Shown one piece after another: positions 16,877 to 25,829 of a DNA stretch of 64,000 nucleotides. Made by a program: the position numbers and the translations under genes. Numbering within the stretch: position 1 is the first letter of the stretch; each line of letters starts with the position of its first letter. This DNA comes from JAJRXR01 sp041987545 (lineage in GTDB: Bacteria; Planctomycetota; Phycisphaerae; Phycisphaerales; UBA1924), in contig JBHIWH010000001.1 of assembly GCA_041987545.1 (NCBI GenBank), positions 744,001 to 808,000 on the forward strand. The letters run 5' to 3'. The notes under the pieces were generated by a model, which searched no databases, was not told the origin of the DNA, and was given only the letters and a program-made list of their open reading frames with translations.

Positions 16877-17431
16877 ATGGGTGACTGCGGCGGACAAAAT
16901 CAGCGGAGCCCCGAGGAGCGCGTCCGGGCCGCGCTCGGGCTGGGCGAGGGCGGCGCGATCGACCCGGACCGGGCGATGGAGCTTCTGGCGGCGACGCTCG
17001 AGACGCTGATCTCCATCGATCAGGTCGTGGGCGGGACGTGGGAGCAGATCGCGCCGGGCTCGACGCTCCGGGGCGCGCCCGTCAAGCAGGCCGCGGGTCG
17101 GTTCGCGCGGGGCCAGGCCGGCGCCGAAGAGCTGGCGGCCGAGCTTGGTGCGGCCCGCGTGCTGGCGGCGTCGATGCTGGCGGCGGTCAGCCGCGCGGGC
17201 CAGGTCGCCTGGCGGCACACGGCCAGGCTCGCGCCCGAGCGGGTCGAGGGGCTGGCCAAGAGCGAGAAGAAGTGGAACGAGAGCGTCGAGTTCGCGGCGT
17301 GGCGCCGCTACCGCGAGCTGGCGGGCGAGCTGGACGCGTCGAGCTTCGAGACCGAGATCATGGAGGCGATCGCCAAGTACGTCGAGGATCTGGCCGAGAA
17401 GCGGCGCCGGGCGGCGGGGGGCGCGTCGTGA
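16877..17431 (+). CDS. TagH C-terminal-domain-like protein lacking an FHA domain
   Basis: A 184-residue helical soluble protein. The order of segments (A-M-E-L-L-A-A-T-L-E-T-L, R-V-L-A-A-S-M-L-A-A-V, then W-R-R-Y-R-E-L-A-G-E-L and a final E-I-M-E-A-I-A-K-Y-V-E) resembles the C-terminal region of TagH/ImpI, the FHA scaffold of type VI systems, but no FHA domain precedes it. This is my pattern-based inference. The start at 16877 has GGAGG six bases upstream. Its stop overlaps the GTG of the TssL-like gene (GTGA), so the two are translationally coupled. Confidence 0.55.
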   Translation: MGDCGGQNQRSPEERVRAALGLGEGGAIDPDRAMELLAATLETLISIDQVVGGTWEQIAPGSTLRGAPVKQAAGRFARGQAGAEELAAELGAARVLAASMLAAVSRAGQVAWRHTARLAPERVEGLAKSEKKWNESVEFAAWRRYRELAGELDASSFETEIMEAIAKYVEDLAEKRRRAAGGAS

Positions 17432-18114
17432 CCACGCTGAGCGGGCTGTGCGAGCCGCTGATGCAGTACGTCTGCCGGCTGAGCCGCTCGGCCCGCAAGG
17501 GCGTGCAGCTCGATCAGTCGCAGGTCCGGTCCGACGTGCGCGCGCTCGTGGGCGAGCTGGGCGCCCAGTCGCAGGGCGACGAGAAGCTCAAGGGCAAGTT
17601 CCACTCGGTGCGTCTGCCACTGATCGTGTTCGTGGACGAGATGGTGGGCGAGCGGATCGAGACGCTGCGCGAGGGCTGGGCGCCGATCGCCGACGAGGTC
17701 GAGGGGCGGGAGGTCGAGTCCCGAGAGTTCTTCGACGCGCTCGAGGACGCGCTGTCGGACCAGACTCCGTCGGGCCTGGAGCGGGTCGAGGTGCTGCACA
17801 CGTGCCTGGGCCTCGGCTTCACGGGCGGGCGCACGCAGGGCGAGATCGAGGGCCTGCTGGAGCGGACGACCGAGCGGCTCCGCCCGATGATGGACGCCGA
17901 CCCCTCGGCCCGGGTCTGCCCCGAGGCGTACGAGCACGTGGACACGAGCGACCTGATCCAGCCGGCCGGGCGGAGCGTGACGGGGATCGCCGTGGCGCTG
18001 GTCGTGCTGCTGCTGGTCGTCGTCGTGGGCAACGCGGTGATCTACAGGGCGGCGTCGGGCGAGCTGCAGGGCGCGTTGCGGACGATCATGGACGTCATGG
18101 GCGGGGGTGGGTGA
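17428..18114 (+). CDS. tssL: TssL/DotU-like inner-membrane protein
   Basis: 228 residues. The cytoplasmic domain shows the DotU pattern: R-L-P-L-I-V-F-V-D-E-M-V (family form R-Y-x-L-x-x-F-I-D-E), then E-F-F-D-A-L, then L-H-T-C-L-G-L-G-F-T-G-G-R near residue 130. A single C-terminal membrane helix (about 190-212) and a short tail follow, with no peptidoglycan-binding OmpA extension. TssL partners TssM in the membrane core of type VI and type IVB systems. GTG start overlapping the gene before; its end overlaps the tssM-like gene by 8 bases. Confidence 0.88.
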   Translation: MTTLSGLCEPLMQYVCRLSRSARKGVQLDQSQVRSDVRALVGELGAQSQGDEKLKGKFHSVRLPLIVFVDEMVGERIETLREGWAPIADEVEGREVESREFFDALEDALSDQTPSGLERVEVLHTCLGLGFTGGRTQGEIEGLLERTTERLRPMMDADPSARVCPEAYEHVDTSDLIQPAGRSVTGIAVALVVLLLVVVVGNAVIYRAASGELQGALRTIMDVMGGGG

Positions 18115-21100
18115 GGTGGCGTTGATCCCCGCGAGCGTGAAGAACATGCCCGTGCCCGTGCGGATCGCGACGCTGGTCGTGGTCGCCGCGGCGCTGGCGG
18201 CGGTCGTCGCGCTCGCGCCGTCGCCCATCAACTACCTGGTGCTGGCGCTGGCGATCGCGGCGGTGCTCTCGGTGGCGCTGTACGGCGTGACGCTCCGCGT
18301 GCTGGACCGCCGCAAGATCGGCCCCTTCGAGCTGCGGCTGGGCGAGAACGCCGGGGCGGCGCCCAACCAGCTCCGCGACCCCGCGGCCCGCGCCCGCATC
18401 GACGAGCTGCGGAGCAAGTTCGAGGAGGGCGTCAAGGTCTTCCGCGAGCACGGCAAGGACATGTACTCGATCCCGTGGTACATGATCGTGGGCGAGCCGG
18501 GCTCGGGGAAGACCGAGGCCGTCCGCCACTCTGGCGTTGGCTTCCCGCCGGGATTGCAGGACGAGCTGCAGGGCGCCGGCGGCACGCTGAACATGAACTG
18601 GTGGTTCACGAACCACGCGGTCATCCTGGACACCGCCGGGCGGCTGCTGTTCGAGGACGTCGCGCCCGGGAGCACCAGCGAGTGGAAGGAGTTCCTCAAG
18701 CTCCTCCGCGCGGCGCGGCCCAACTGCCCGATGAACGGCCTGCTGCTCGTCATCCCCGCCGACAGCCTGGTGCGGGACACGGGCGAGGAGATCGAGCAGA
18801 AGGCGGGGCAGATCGCCGAGCAGCTCGACGCGATCCAGAAGACGCTCGGCGTGCGGTTCCCGGTGTTCGTCGTCATCACGAAGGCGGACCTGGTCAACGG
18901 GTTCCGGGAGTTCTTCGACGAGATGACCGACCCGGCCGTCCAGCACCAGATGCTGGGCTGGTCCAACCCCGGCTCGCTGGACGACCCCTTCGACCCGGTC
19001 GACGTCGAGCGGCACCTCGAGTCGGTGCGCGACCGCCTGCTGCGCCGGCGTCTGCGGCTGGTCGCCGACCCGCCCAGCGTGGGCAAGGCGGGCGAGGGGC
19101 CGGTCTCGCGCCTGGCGAGGTCCGACGCGTTGTACGCTTTCCCGGACAGCCTGACGCGCCTGGCGCCGCGGCTGCGCCGGTACCTGGAGATGATCTTCGT
19201 CCAGGGCGAGTGGAGCGCCCGGCCTTTGTTTTTGCGCGGGATCTACTTCACCAGCTCGATGCGCGAGGGCTCCGCCCTCGACCAGGACCTGGCCGAGGTG
19301 CTGGGCGTGGACGTGGGCTCGCTGCCCGAGGGCCGCGCGTGGGAGCGGGACCGGAGCTACTTTCTCCGCGACCTGTTCCTGGGCAAGGTGTTCAAGGAGC
19401 AGGGGCTGGTGACGCGGGCGGCGAGCGTCTCGCGGACCAAGCGGCGCCGGCAGGTGGCCGTGATGGCCGCGGCGGGCGTCGCGATCGTCGTCGTCGGCGT
19501 CCTCACCTGGATCGGCAACCAGCAGCTCCGCGACTCCATCCTCGAGCCCAAGCGGTTCTGGACGGACGTGCGGCGACTGGCGGAGAACGTCCGGTCCGAC
19601 CCCGAGATCGTGGACATCGTCTATTACGACCGCCCGTCGGACGAGATGCGGTACACCGGCTCGACACGGGCCGAGGTGTTCGACGGCGGCAGGCTGATCC
19701 TCCGTCCCGCGTGGGGCGACGCGACGATCGCGGGCCTGCACGGCCAAGCGCGGGCCAACGCGGCGGAAGCGCCCGAGCCGCCCGCGATCTTCAGGCCCGT
19801 CGCCGCGGCGCTCGGCGACCCGTTCGAGCAGACCGAGGAGGCCCAGCGGGCGCTGTTCGCCCGGACGGTGCTCGCGCCCCTGGTCCGTCTGACCAGGTCG
19901 GGACTGGCCGAGCTGGACGGGGCGACCTGGACCGACGAGGCGACTACGGCGCTGGCCGAGCTTGTGCGGCTGGAGCTGGACGCCCGGGGCGTGGCGGCCG
20001 AGACGAGCGAGCTGGTCAGCCTCGAGACGCTGGGCGCGTTCGTGCTCCGCGAACAGCCCGAAGCGCTCGAGCGGATGCGCGCGGGCGACGCGGACGAACT
20101 GCAGACCGTTCTCGCCCGATCGTTCTCGCGGGGCGGCGCCTGGCCTCCCAGGATCGCCCGGGGCGAGGAGGGCGTGCTCGCCCGGGACGTCCGCGAGGGC
20201 GTGCAGACGTTCATCGCGCACTGGTCGGAGCGGGGCGGCGCCGACTCGCGGACGCTGAGCGACATCGAGGAGCTGGGCGCGGCGGGCGCGGCGTACGAGG
20301 AGGCGGAGCGGGCTTTGCTGGAGATGGGCGACGACGCGCTGACCCGCGACGAGTGGGACGGCGCGTTCGCGACGCTGACCGAGGCCCGGTCGCGCCTGGA
20401 CGAGGCCTGGAACGCCGGCCGGGTTCATCTCTCAGCGCCCCCGGACCAGATCGCCCAGCGCGTCCGGGGCGAGGCGCTGGACTCGGCCCAGGGCGCGTTC
20501 CGGGAGCTGCAGCGGCGCCTCCCGCCCGAGGGCGACGAGACGAACGACGACGCGCTGGTCGTCGAGCTCCGCCGCGAGCTCGAGAACGCCTGGGGCGGGC
20601 TCGAGAACACGATCGAGCGGCGGCGCCTGGCGGCGCTGGACGCGGCCGCGCGACTCGACGCGGCCCTGGCGACCGACGACCGGGGCGTGCCCGCGTACGA
20701 GGCCAGATACTCGGCGCTGGCCGCGCTCGACGAGGCGCGGCGCGAGCGGGTCGAGGTCGGGGGCGCGGGCGAGACGCCGTCGCGGCTCCGGACGATCGAG
20801 GCGTCGCGTCGGCGCGCGGGCGAGTCGGTGGACAGCGCGTTGGGGTCGCTGGCCGGCGCGGGAGCCGGGCGCCGCGTGGCGCAGTTCGCGAGCGACGCGC
20901 TGGCGTCGCTGGCCGACGCGCAGCAGGCGGCGGTGCTCGGCGCGACGCTCGGCGCATTCGAGGGCGGGGTGTCGGCGGTCGAGGCCTTCGTCGCCTCAAG
21001 GGGCGAGTCGCTGGGCGAGATCGAGCGGCTGACGATCCCGCTGACCGCGATGGAGGGCGGGGCGTTCGAGGCCGCGTACCACCCGGGCGGCGCCCGCGAA

Positions 21101-22504
21101 CTCTTCGCGGCGGTCGCGGCGGTCCGCGACGGGATCGAGGGCGGCGCCGAGACCGGCGTGGATGATGCCCGGCGGCGTCTCTCGGACCTCGAGCGGGCGG
21201 CGACCGAGTACGCGAGGCGGTACCTGGTCTACTGGAGCGAGACGGTCCCGGGCGACGCGCGGGCGCGCCTGCCCGGCCGCTGGGAAGACTGCTTCTCGTC
21301 GCTGGGGCAGCTCAACGCCCGGGACATCAACGCCGAGCTCGGGCGCCTGAGCGAGCAGACGCTCGACGCGATCGCGGCCGTCCCGGACGAGCTGGCGTCG
21401 CAGGACGCGGCCGCGATGGAGCTCAGGGAGCTGCTGGAGCAGGACATGCCCCGGCTGCTCGCCCCGCGGCAGCTGAACGTCGAGAGTCAGGCGGTGATCG
21501 AGAGCTGGCGCCTGCTCTCGCCCCGGGCGTCCAGCGCCCGCGAGGACATCATGCGGATGAGCCCGGGGCGGTTCCTGACCCAGCTCGTCTACCAGTACCG
21601 CGACGACGAGGCGATGAGCCCGGGGTCGGCGTATTGGAGCGGCCTGCAGTACGGGGCGCTGCTGGCCCTGGCGACGAGCGCCGAGGACCAGGCGCGGGCC
21701 GCGCGCGATCGACTGGCCGAGGAGGCCCGGGGATTCCCCCTGTGCCTGGACTGCGAGGAGGTCCTCACCGGGTCCCAGGTGGACGCGGCGGCGGATCTGG
21801 TCGAGATGCTCGACCTGCCGGTGTCGGCCCGCGACGGATCGCGGAACACGATCGGCGACGGCGAGATGGGCGCGCTGCCCACCCGCGTGCAGGAGCAGCT
21901 CAAGCGCGTCCGGGGTGATTTCGTCTGGACGAGCGCGGCCCAGCGCCGCTGGTTCGAGCGGGTGCGCGCGGTCGTCGCGGCCCTGGCCGACCCCGAGGAC
22001 CGGCTCGAGGAGGAGCTGGTCATCCTGCGGCCCCAGTCTCAGGAGGACCAGTCGTTCGCGTCCAGGTACCCCACGATGGAGGTCTGGCTCGGCGAGCGCC
22101 GCCTGCTGATCTCGGGCGAGCGGACGGCGCGGACCGACCGGCTCAACCCGTCCACGGGCGTGCGGCTGCCATTGCCCGTGGACCAGACGATCGAGATCCG
22201 CTTCTTTGATCGCTCGGGCGGGCAGCCGGCGGCCGTCGCCAGGCTGGAAGCGCCTTGGAGCGGGCTGATCGCGGTGCGGCGGACGACCGGGCCGATGAAC
22301 CCGGACGACGTCTCGCCCGAGGGCCTGCCGATCACGGGCGTGTGGCGTCTGCCCCTGGAGCTGACGAGCGCCGACGGGCGCCCGCTGCGGGACGCGGCGG
22401 GGGCGCCGGTGCGGTATGTCGTGGGCGTCCGGTTCGACGGGGCGCCCCTGCCCGAGGTGTCCGACTGGGCGACGGCCGGGAGCTGGGCGTCGCCGACGCC
22501 CTGA
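18107..22504 (+). CDS. tssM: TssM/IcmF-like inner-membrane NTPase-fold protein
   Basis: 1465 residues with family architecture. Two N-terminal membrane helices (about residues 17-65) are followed by a cytoplasmic NTPase domain with Walker A G-E-P-G-S-G-K-T near 130, V-I-L-D-T-A-G-R as Walker B and T-K-A-D as the guanine-type motif. A third membrane helix lies near 450-470, then about 1000 periplasmic residues ending in a beta-rich domain. In type VI systems this protein spans the periplasm and docks to TssL and TssJ. The start may be GTG at 18107 or 18116. It sits in an overlapping operon with the tssL-like gene, and the tagF-like gene follows after 12 bases. Confidence 0.92.
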   Translation: MGEVALIPASVKNMPVPVRIATLVVVAAALAAVVALAPSPINYLVLALAIAAVLSVALYGVTLRVLDRRKIGPFELRLGENAGAAPNQLRDPAARARIDELRSKFEEGVKVFREHGKDMYSIPWYMIVGEPGSGKTEAVRHSGVGFPPGLQDELQGAGGTLNMNWWFTNHAVILDTAGRLLFEDVAPGSTSEWKEFLKLLRAARPNCPMNGLLLVIPADSLVRDTGEEIEQKAGQIAEQLDAIQKTLGVRFPVFVVITKADLVNGFREFFDEMTDPAVQHQMLGWSNPGSLDDPFDPVDVERHLESVRDRLLRRRLRLVADPPSVGKAGEGPVSRLARSDALYAFPDSLTRLAPRLRRYLEMIFVQGEWSARPLFLRGIYFTSSMREGSALDQDLAEVLGVDVGSLPEGRAWERDRSYFLRDLFLGKVFKEQGLVTRAASVSRTKRRRQVAVMAAAGVAIVVVGVLTWIGNQQLRDSILEPKRFWTDVRRLAENVRSDPEIVDIVYYDRPSDEMRYTGSTRAEVFDGGRLILRPAWGDATIAGLHGQARANAAEAPEPPAIFRPVAAALGDPFEQTEEAQRALFARTVLAPLVRLTRSGLAELDGATWTDEATTALAELVRLELDARGVAAETSELVSLETLGAFVLREQPEALERMRAGDADELQTVLARSFSRGGAWPPRIARGEEGVLARDVREGVQTFIAHWSERGGADSRTLSDIEELGAAGAAYEEAERALLEMGDDALTRDEWDGAFATLTEARSRLDEAWNAGRVHLSAPPDQIAQRVRGEALDSAQGAFRELQRRLPPEGDETNDDALVVELRRELENAWGGLENTIERRRLAALDAAARLDAALATDDRGVPAYEARYSALAALDEARRERVEVGGAGETPSRLRTIEASRRRAGESVDSALGSLAGAGAGRRVAQFASDALASLADAQQAAVLGATLGAFEGGVSAVEAFVASRGESLGEIERLTIPLTAMEGGAFEAAYHPGGARELFAAVAAVRDGIEGGAETGVDDARRRLSDLERAATEYARRYLVYWSETVPGDARARLPGRWEDCFSSLGQLNARDINAELGRLSEQTLDAIAAVPDELASQDAAAMELRELLEQDMPRLLAPRQLNVESQAVIESWRLLSPRASSAREDIMRMSPGRFLTQLVYQYRDDEAMSPGSAYWSGLQYGALLALATSAEDQARAARDRLAEEARGFPLCLDCEEVLTGSQVDAAADLVEMLDLPVSARDGSRNTIGDGEMGALPTRVQEQLKRVRGDFVWTSAAQRRWFERVRAVVAALADPEDRLEEELVILRPQSQEDQSFASRYPTMEVWLGERRLLISGERTARTDRLNPSTGVRLPLPVDQTIEIRFFDRSGGQPAAVARLEAPWSGLIAVRRTTGPMNPDDVSPEGLPITGVWRLPLELTSADGRPLRDAAGAPVRYVVGVRFDGAPLPEVSDWATAGSWASPTP

Positions 22505-22516
22505 GCTGGAGAGTCG

Positions 22517-23500
22517 ATGGGTCTGACCAGCCTATTCCGGGGCAAGCCGACGCGGGACCGCGTGTGGGTCGGCATGTTCGGCAAGCACCCGGCCTGGGAC
22601 GACCACGTGCATACCTCCCGGATCGAGACCGACGCGCTGGTCGAGTTGCGCACGCTGCTCTACACGCGCGGAATCGGCGGGCGGATCGACTCGGGCGCGT
22701 GGGACCGGCTGGGCAGCTACGAGCGGCTCGGCGCATTCGCGCACACGCTCGTGTGGAGGCGGGACCAGGACGTGATCGCGGCGAGGCTCGTCGCGTCGGT
22801 GGACGGCAAGGGGCGCGAGCGGTACCCGCTCGTCGTGTGCGCGCACTGCCGCGGCCTGCCCCTGGACTGGGTGTGCGGCGAGGCGGTCGATCGGATCGCG
22901 GCGGCGGCGGACTCGTGCCGGGCCGCAAAGACGAGGGACGGGGCGATCAAGGAGATCGACCGGGCCCGCGACGCGCTGCGCGCCGAGAGCGAGTCGGTCG
23001 GCGCCGACCCGGGCGACAAGTCCGGGGACGGAGCGCCCGTGGGCGGCGGGCGGCCGGCGGTGGTCGTGATCGACTCCCGGGGCGGGCGGGAGACGCTGGA
23101 CCGGCTCGTGTACTGCGCGCGGCGCGACATGCGCGCATTCGTCCGTCAGGACCTGCTCGACGAGCGCCGGGGGTCACGATCGCGTGTCGTGGACGCGTCG
23201 CCCAAGCACCTGCGCCTGGGCGCGTTCGCGGAGGCGGGCGGCGAGGCGTGCTGGCTCTGGCTGCGCGCGTCCTCGCGTGTGATGGGCGAGGGGACGGACC
23301 TGATGGCGATCGCGCCCGACGGGGCGGGATTCGTGGACCTGCTGGTGGGGCGGCCCGAGCCCGAGCAGTTCTACTGCCTGCTGGCGGGCGAGGCGGCGTT
23401 GCCGGCGTTGGGCGACGTGCCCTACGAGGTGGACGGGGCGACCCGGGAGTGGGTGTCCGGGCTGCTGGCGGACCTGCGGGGCGGGGGACGGGGCGGGTAA
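22517..23500 (+). CDS. tagF: TagF-like type VI-associated regulator
   Basis: 327 residues. The first 120 match the TagF domain pattern: V-W-V-G-M-F-G-K-H-P-A-W-D-D-H-V (family form GxxGKxPxxGDFV), then a W-D-R-L motif. In known systems TagF is a post-translational repressor that blocks Fha/PpkA-dependent assembly. The C-terminal 200 residues are longer than the basic domain and include a second alpha/beta-looking region; I do not recognise a phosphatase signature there. GGAGAG lies just before the ATG. It is the last gene of the tssL-tssM unit; a small GCGACA/TGTCGC hairpin follows without a T-run. Confidence 0.8.
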   Translation: MGLTSLFRGKPTRDRVWVGMFGKHPAWDDHVHTSRIETDALVELRTLLYTRGIGGRIDSGAWDRLGSYERLGAFAHTLVWRRDQDVIAARLVASVDGKGRERYPLVVCAHCRGLPLDWVCGEAVDRIAAAADSCRAAKTRDGAIKEIDRARDALRAESESVGADPGDKSGDGAPVGGGRPAVVVIDSRGGRETLDRLVYCARRDMRAFVRQDLLDERRGSRSRVVDASPKHLRLGAFAEAGGEACWLWLRASSRVMGEGTDLMAIAPDGAGFVDLLVGRPEPEQFYCLLAGEAALPALGDVPYEVDGATREWVSGLLADLRGGGRGG

Positions 23501-23574
23501 GCGACAGGTTGTCGCCCGGGGGCGCAGGATCCGCGCGACGCCGGGCGGCGTTGTGTTGCGGGCGGGTGGTGGGG

Positions 23575-23584
23575 CTGATAGGGT
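23575..23584 (+). promoter_or_regulatory. possible promoter element of tpsB
   Basis: TGA-TAGGGT reads as an extended -10 box (TGnTANNNT), with TTGCGG about 19-20 bases upstream of the TAGGGT. The nine bases CTGATAGGG recur at 25772-25780 before tpsA. Confidence 0.35.
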
Positions 23585-23660
23585 TTTCGGCTCAAGGGAT
23601 TGGGTCCGGGCGAGCGGCGGGGGACGCCGCGAGGTCCGGCGGGGTCACACAAGGCGCACG

Positions 23661-25760
23661 ATGCGAGTGATTCGTTTGAACGAGCGCGCCCGCGCGCGGG
23701 CGTGGGGGTCGGTTTGCCGGTGTGCCATCGGACTGGTGGCGGTGTGCGCGCTGGCGGCGCGTGCGCCTGCGGCCGAGCCGCCCGCCGAGGAACCACCCGT
23801 CAACGAGGCGGTCGTCGACGAGGCCGTCGGGGCCGACGCCTCGCCGGTGACCGAGCCCGGAACGGGTGTCGATGCCGGCGCCGCCTCGGACGACGATGGC
23901 GGGCCCGGCGACACGCCCGTCGTGCTCACCGCGCCGGACCCGACGATCGACGGCGCCGCGTTCGACGTCGCGCCGCTGGACGTCACGTTCTACCGCGACC
24001 ACCCGCTTCACCTGAGCATGGGCCAGGTGCTGGCGCTGGAGGTCGTGCTGGGCGTGACCGACGAGGGCTACGTCGCGCCCCGCGCCGGCGTCGATCTCGA
24101 GACGCTGACGATCGGCCAGCTCGGCGACGGGACCGTGCGCCGGCTCTATGCCTCGGCGATCACGCGGATCCTGAACCGCATCGCGACGGAGTTCAAGGCC
24201 AACTCGATCATCGGCGTGTTCGTCGCGCCCGACCCCAACCAGGTCATCCTGCTCGAGGGCGGCGAGGACTACCGCGAGGCGGGGGACACGTCTCTGACCC
24301 TGGTCATCTACACGGCCCGCGTCACGCGCGTCCGGTCGATCGCCTCGGGCGCCCGCATCCCCCGCGAGGACCGGATCAACAACCCGAAGCACAAGTGGAT
24401 CCGGGACCACTCGCCCGTGCAGTCCTTCGAGGAGGGCGACGACGAGGCGGCCAGGACCGACCTGCTGCTCAAGGACCAGCTGGACGACTACGCGCTGAGG
24501 CTCAACCGGCACCCGGGCCGCCGCGTGGACATCGCGGTGGCGCCCGCCGAGGGGGTGGGCAACGCCGAGCTGCAGTACCTGATCCAGGAGAACAAGCCCT
24601 GGAGCGCGTACTTCCAGATCTCCAACACGGGCACCGAGAGCACCAGCGAGTGGCGCGAGCGGTTCGGATTCCAGCACACGCAGCTGACCAACCACGACGA
24701 CATCCTGCTCATCGAGTACGTGACGGCGGCGTTTGAGTCCTCGCACCTGGTCTCGGGCTCGTACGAGCGGCGCCTGCGGGACTCGGAGCGGTGGCGCTGG
24801 CGGGTTGACGCCAACTGGAACGAGTTCGAGGCCTCCGAGGTCGGCATCCTGGGCGAGACGTTCACCGGCTCGGGCTGGGGATTCGGCGGCGAGCTGATCT
24901 GGAACATCCGCCAGAAGGACGAGGTCTTCGTCGACCTGGTCGCCGGCGCCCGGTTCCAGCACATCGAGGTGACAAACCCGGGCATCTTCATGGGCCAGGG
25001 CGAGGAGGACATCTTCCTGCCCAGGATCGGCGTCCGGGCCGAGCGGTTCACGGAGACCAACGGGGCGACGGCGTCGGCGATCCTGGAGTGGTCGCAGTCG
25101 GCGGTGACCGGCGCGAGCGTGCGGAACCTGGAGCGGCTTGGGCGGATCGCGCCCGACAAGGACTGGGCCGTCCTGCGGGTCGACGCCCAGATCAGCACGT
25201 TCCTCGAGCCCCTGATCGACCGGGCCGGCTGGGAGGACGCGACCACGCCGGGCAGCTCGACGCTGGCGCACGAGATCGTGGCCTCGTTCAAGGGCCAGTA
25301 CGCGTTCAACAACAGGCTGATCCCGCAGCAGGAGGCCGTCCTGGGCGGTCTGTACACGGTCCGCGGGTACGACGAGTCGGTCGTCGCGGCGGACACGACG
25401 ATGGTGTTCAGCGGCGAGTACCGCTTCCACGTGCCCCGGGCCCTGGCGATCAACCCGGAGCCGACGGCCAAGGCGTTCGGCAGGCGCCCCTTCAAGTGGC
25501 GCCCGCAGCAGGTGTACGGGCGCCCCGACTGGGACCTGGTCCTCCGGGCGTTCTTCGACGCGGGCTTCAGCTGGAACAGCAAGCGGCTGCCCTTCGAGCG
25601 CAACGAGACCATGGCCGGGGCCGGCGTGGGGGCCGAGCTGCTGATCCTGCGGAACTTCTCGGCCCGTCTGGATTGGGCGATGGCGCTGTCTGACCTGAAC
25701 AACGGGGCGGGCGAGAAGGGCGACCACAGGCTTCATTTCGTGCTCACTGTGCTCTTCTAG
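23661..25760 (+). CDS. two-partner secretion transporter TpsB (FhaC/ShlB-like)
   Basis: 699 residues. A signal peptide (about 1-38, ending A-P-A-A-E) is followed by a low-complexity Pro/Glu/Val/Asp linker to about 95. Then come POTRA-like domains (I-T-R-I-L-N-R-I-A-T-E-F, I-I-G-V-F-V; second unit ending near 320). A 16-strand-type barrel follows, with the key V-R-G-Y motif of the L6 loop near residue 575 and a terminal aromatic strand ending in Phe. TpsB proteins export a dedicated TpsA partner across the outer membrane, and a TpsA gene follows 69 bases downstream. It is longer than typical TpsB because of the linker. Confidence 0.88.
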   Translation: MRVIRLNERARARAWGSVCRCAIGLVAVCALAARAPAAEPPAEEPPVNEAVVDEAVGADASPVTEPGTGVDAGAASDDDGGPGDTPVVLTAPDPTIDGAAFDVAPLDVTFYRDHPLHLSMGQVLALEVVLGVTDEGYVAPRAGVDLETLTIGQLGDGTVRRLYASAITRILNRIATEFKANSIIGVFVAPDPNQVILLEGGEDYREAGDTSLTLVIYTARVTRVRSIASGARIPREDRINNPKHKWIRDHSPVQSFEEGDDEAARTDLLLKDQLDDYALRLNRHPGRRVDIAVAPAEGVGNAELQYLIQENKPWSAYFQISNTGTESTSEWRERFGFQHTQLTNHDDILLIEYVTAAFESSHLVSGSYERRLRDSERWRWRVDANWNEFEASEVGILGETFTGSGWGFGGELIWNIRQKDEVFVDLVAGARFQHIEVTNPGIFMGQGEEDIFLPRIGVRAERFTETNGATASAILEWSQSAVTGASVRNLERLGRIAPDKDWAVLRVDAQISTFLEPLIDRAGWEDATTPGSSTLAHEIVASFKGQYAFNNRLIPQQEAVLGGLYTVRGYDESVVAADTTMVFSGEYRFHVPRALAINPEPTAKAFGRRPFKWRPQQVYGRPDWDLVLRAFFDAGFSWNSKRLPFERNETMAGAGVGAELLILRNFSARLDWAMALSDLNNGAGEKGDHRLHFVLTVLF

Positions 25761-25771
25761 GGGGCTGTGGC

Positions 25772-25780
25772 CTGATAGGG
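25772..25780 (+). promoter_or_regulatory. CTGATAGGG element upstream of tpsA
   Basis: Same nine bases as at 23575-23583 before tpsB, here 49 bases before the tpsA start. It may be a weak promoter element or a shared regulatory site. Confidence 0.3.
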
Positions 25781-25829
25781 CTGTCCCGGGCGGTCGTGTT
25801 CTGGGACGATGGCGGCAGGAGGCTGGTTG

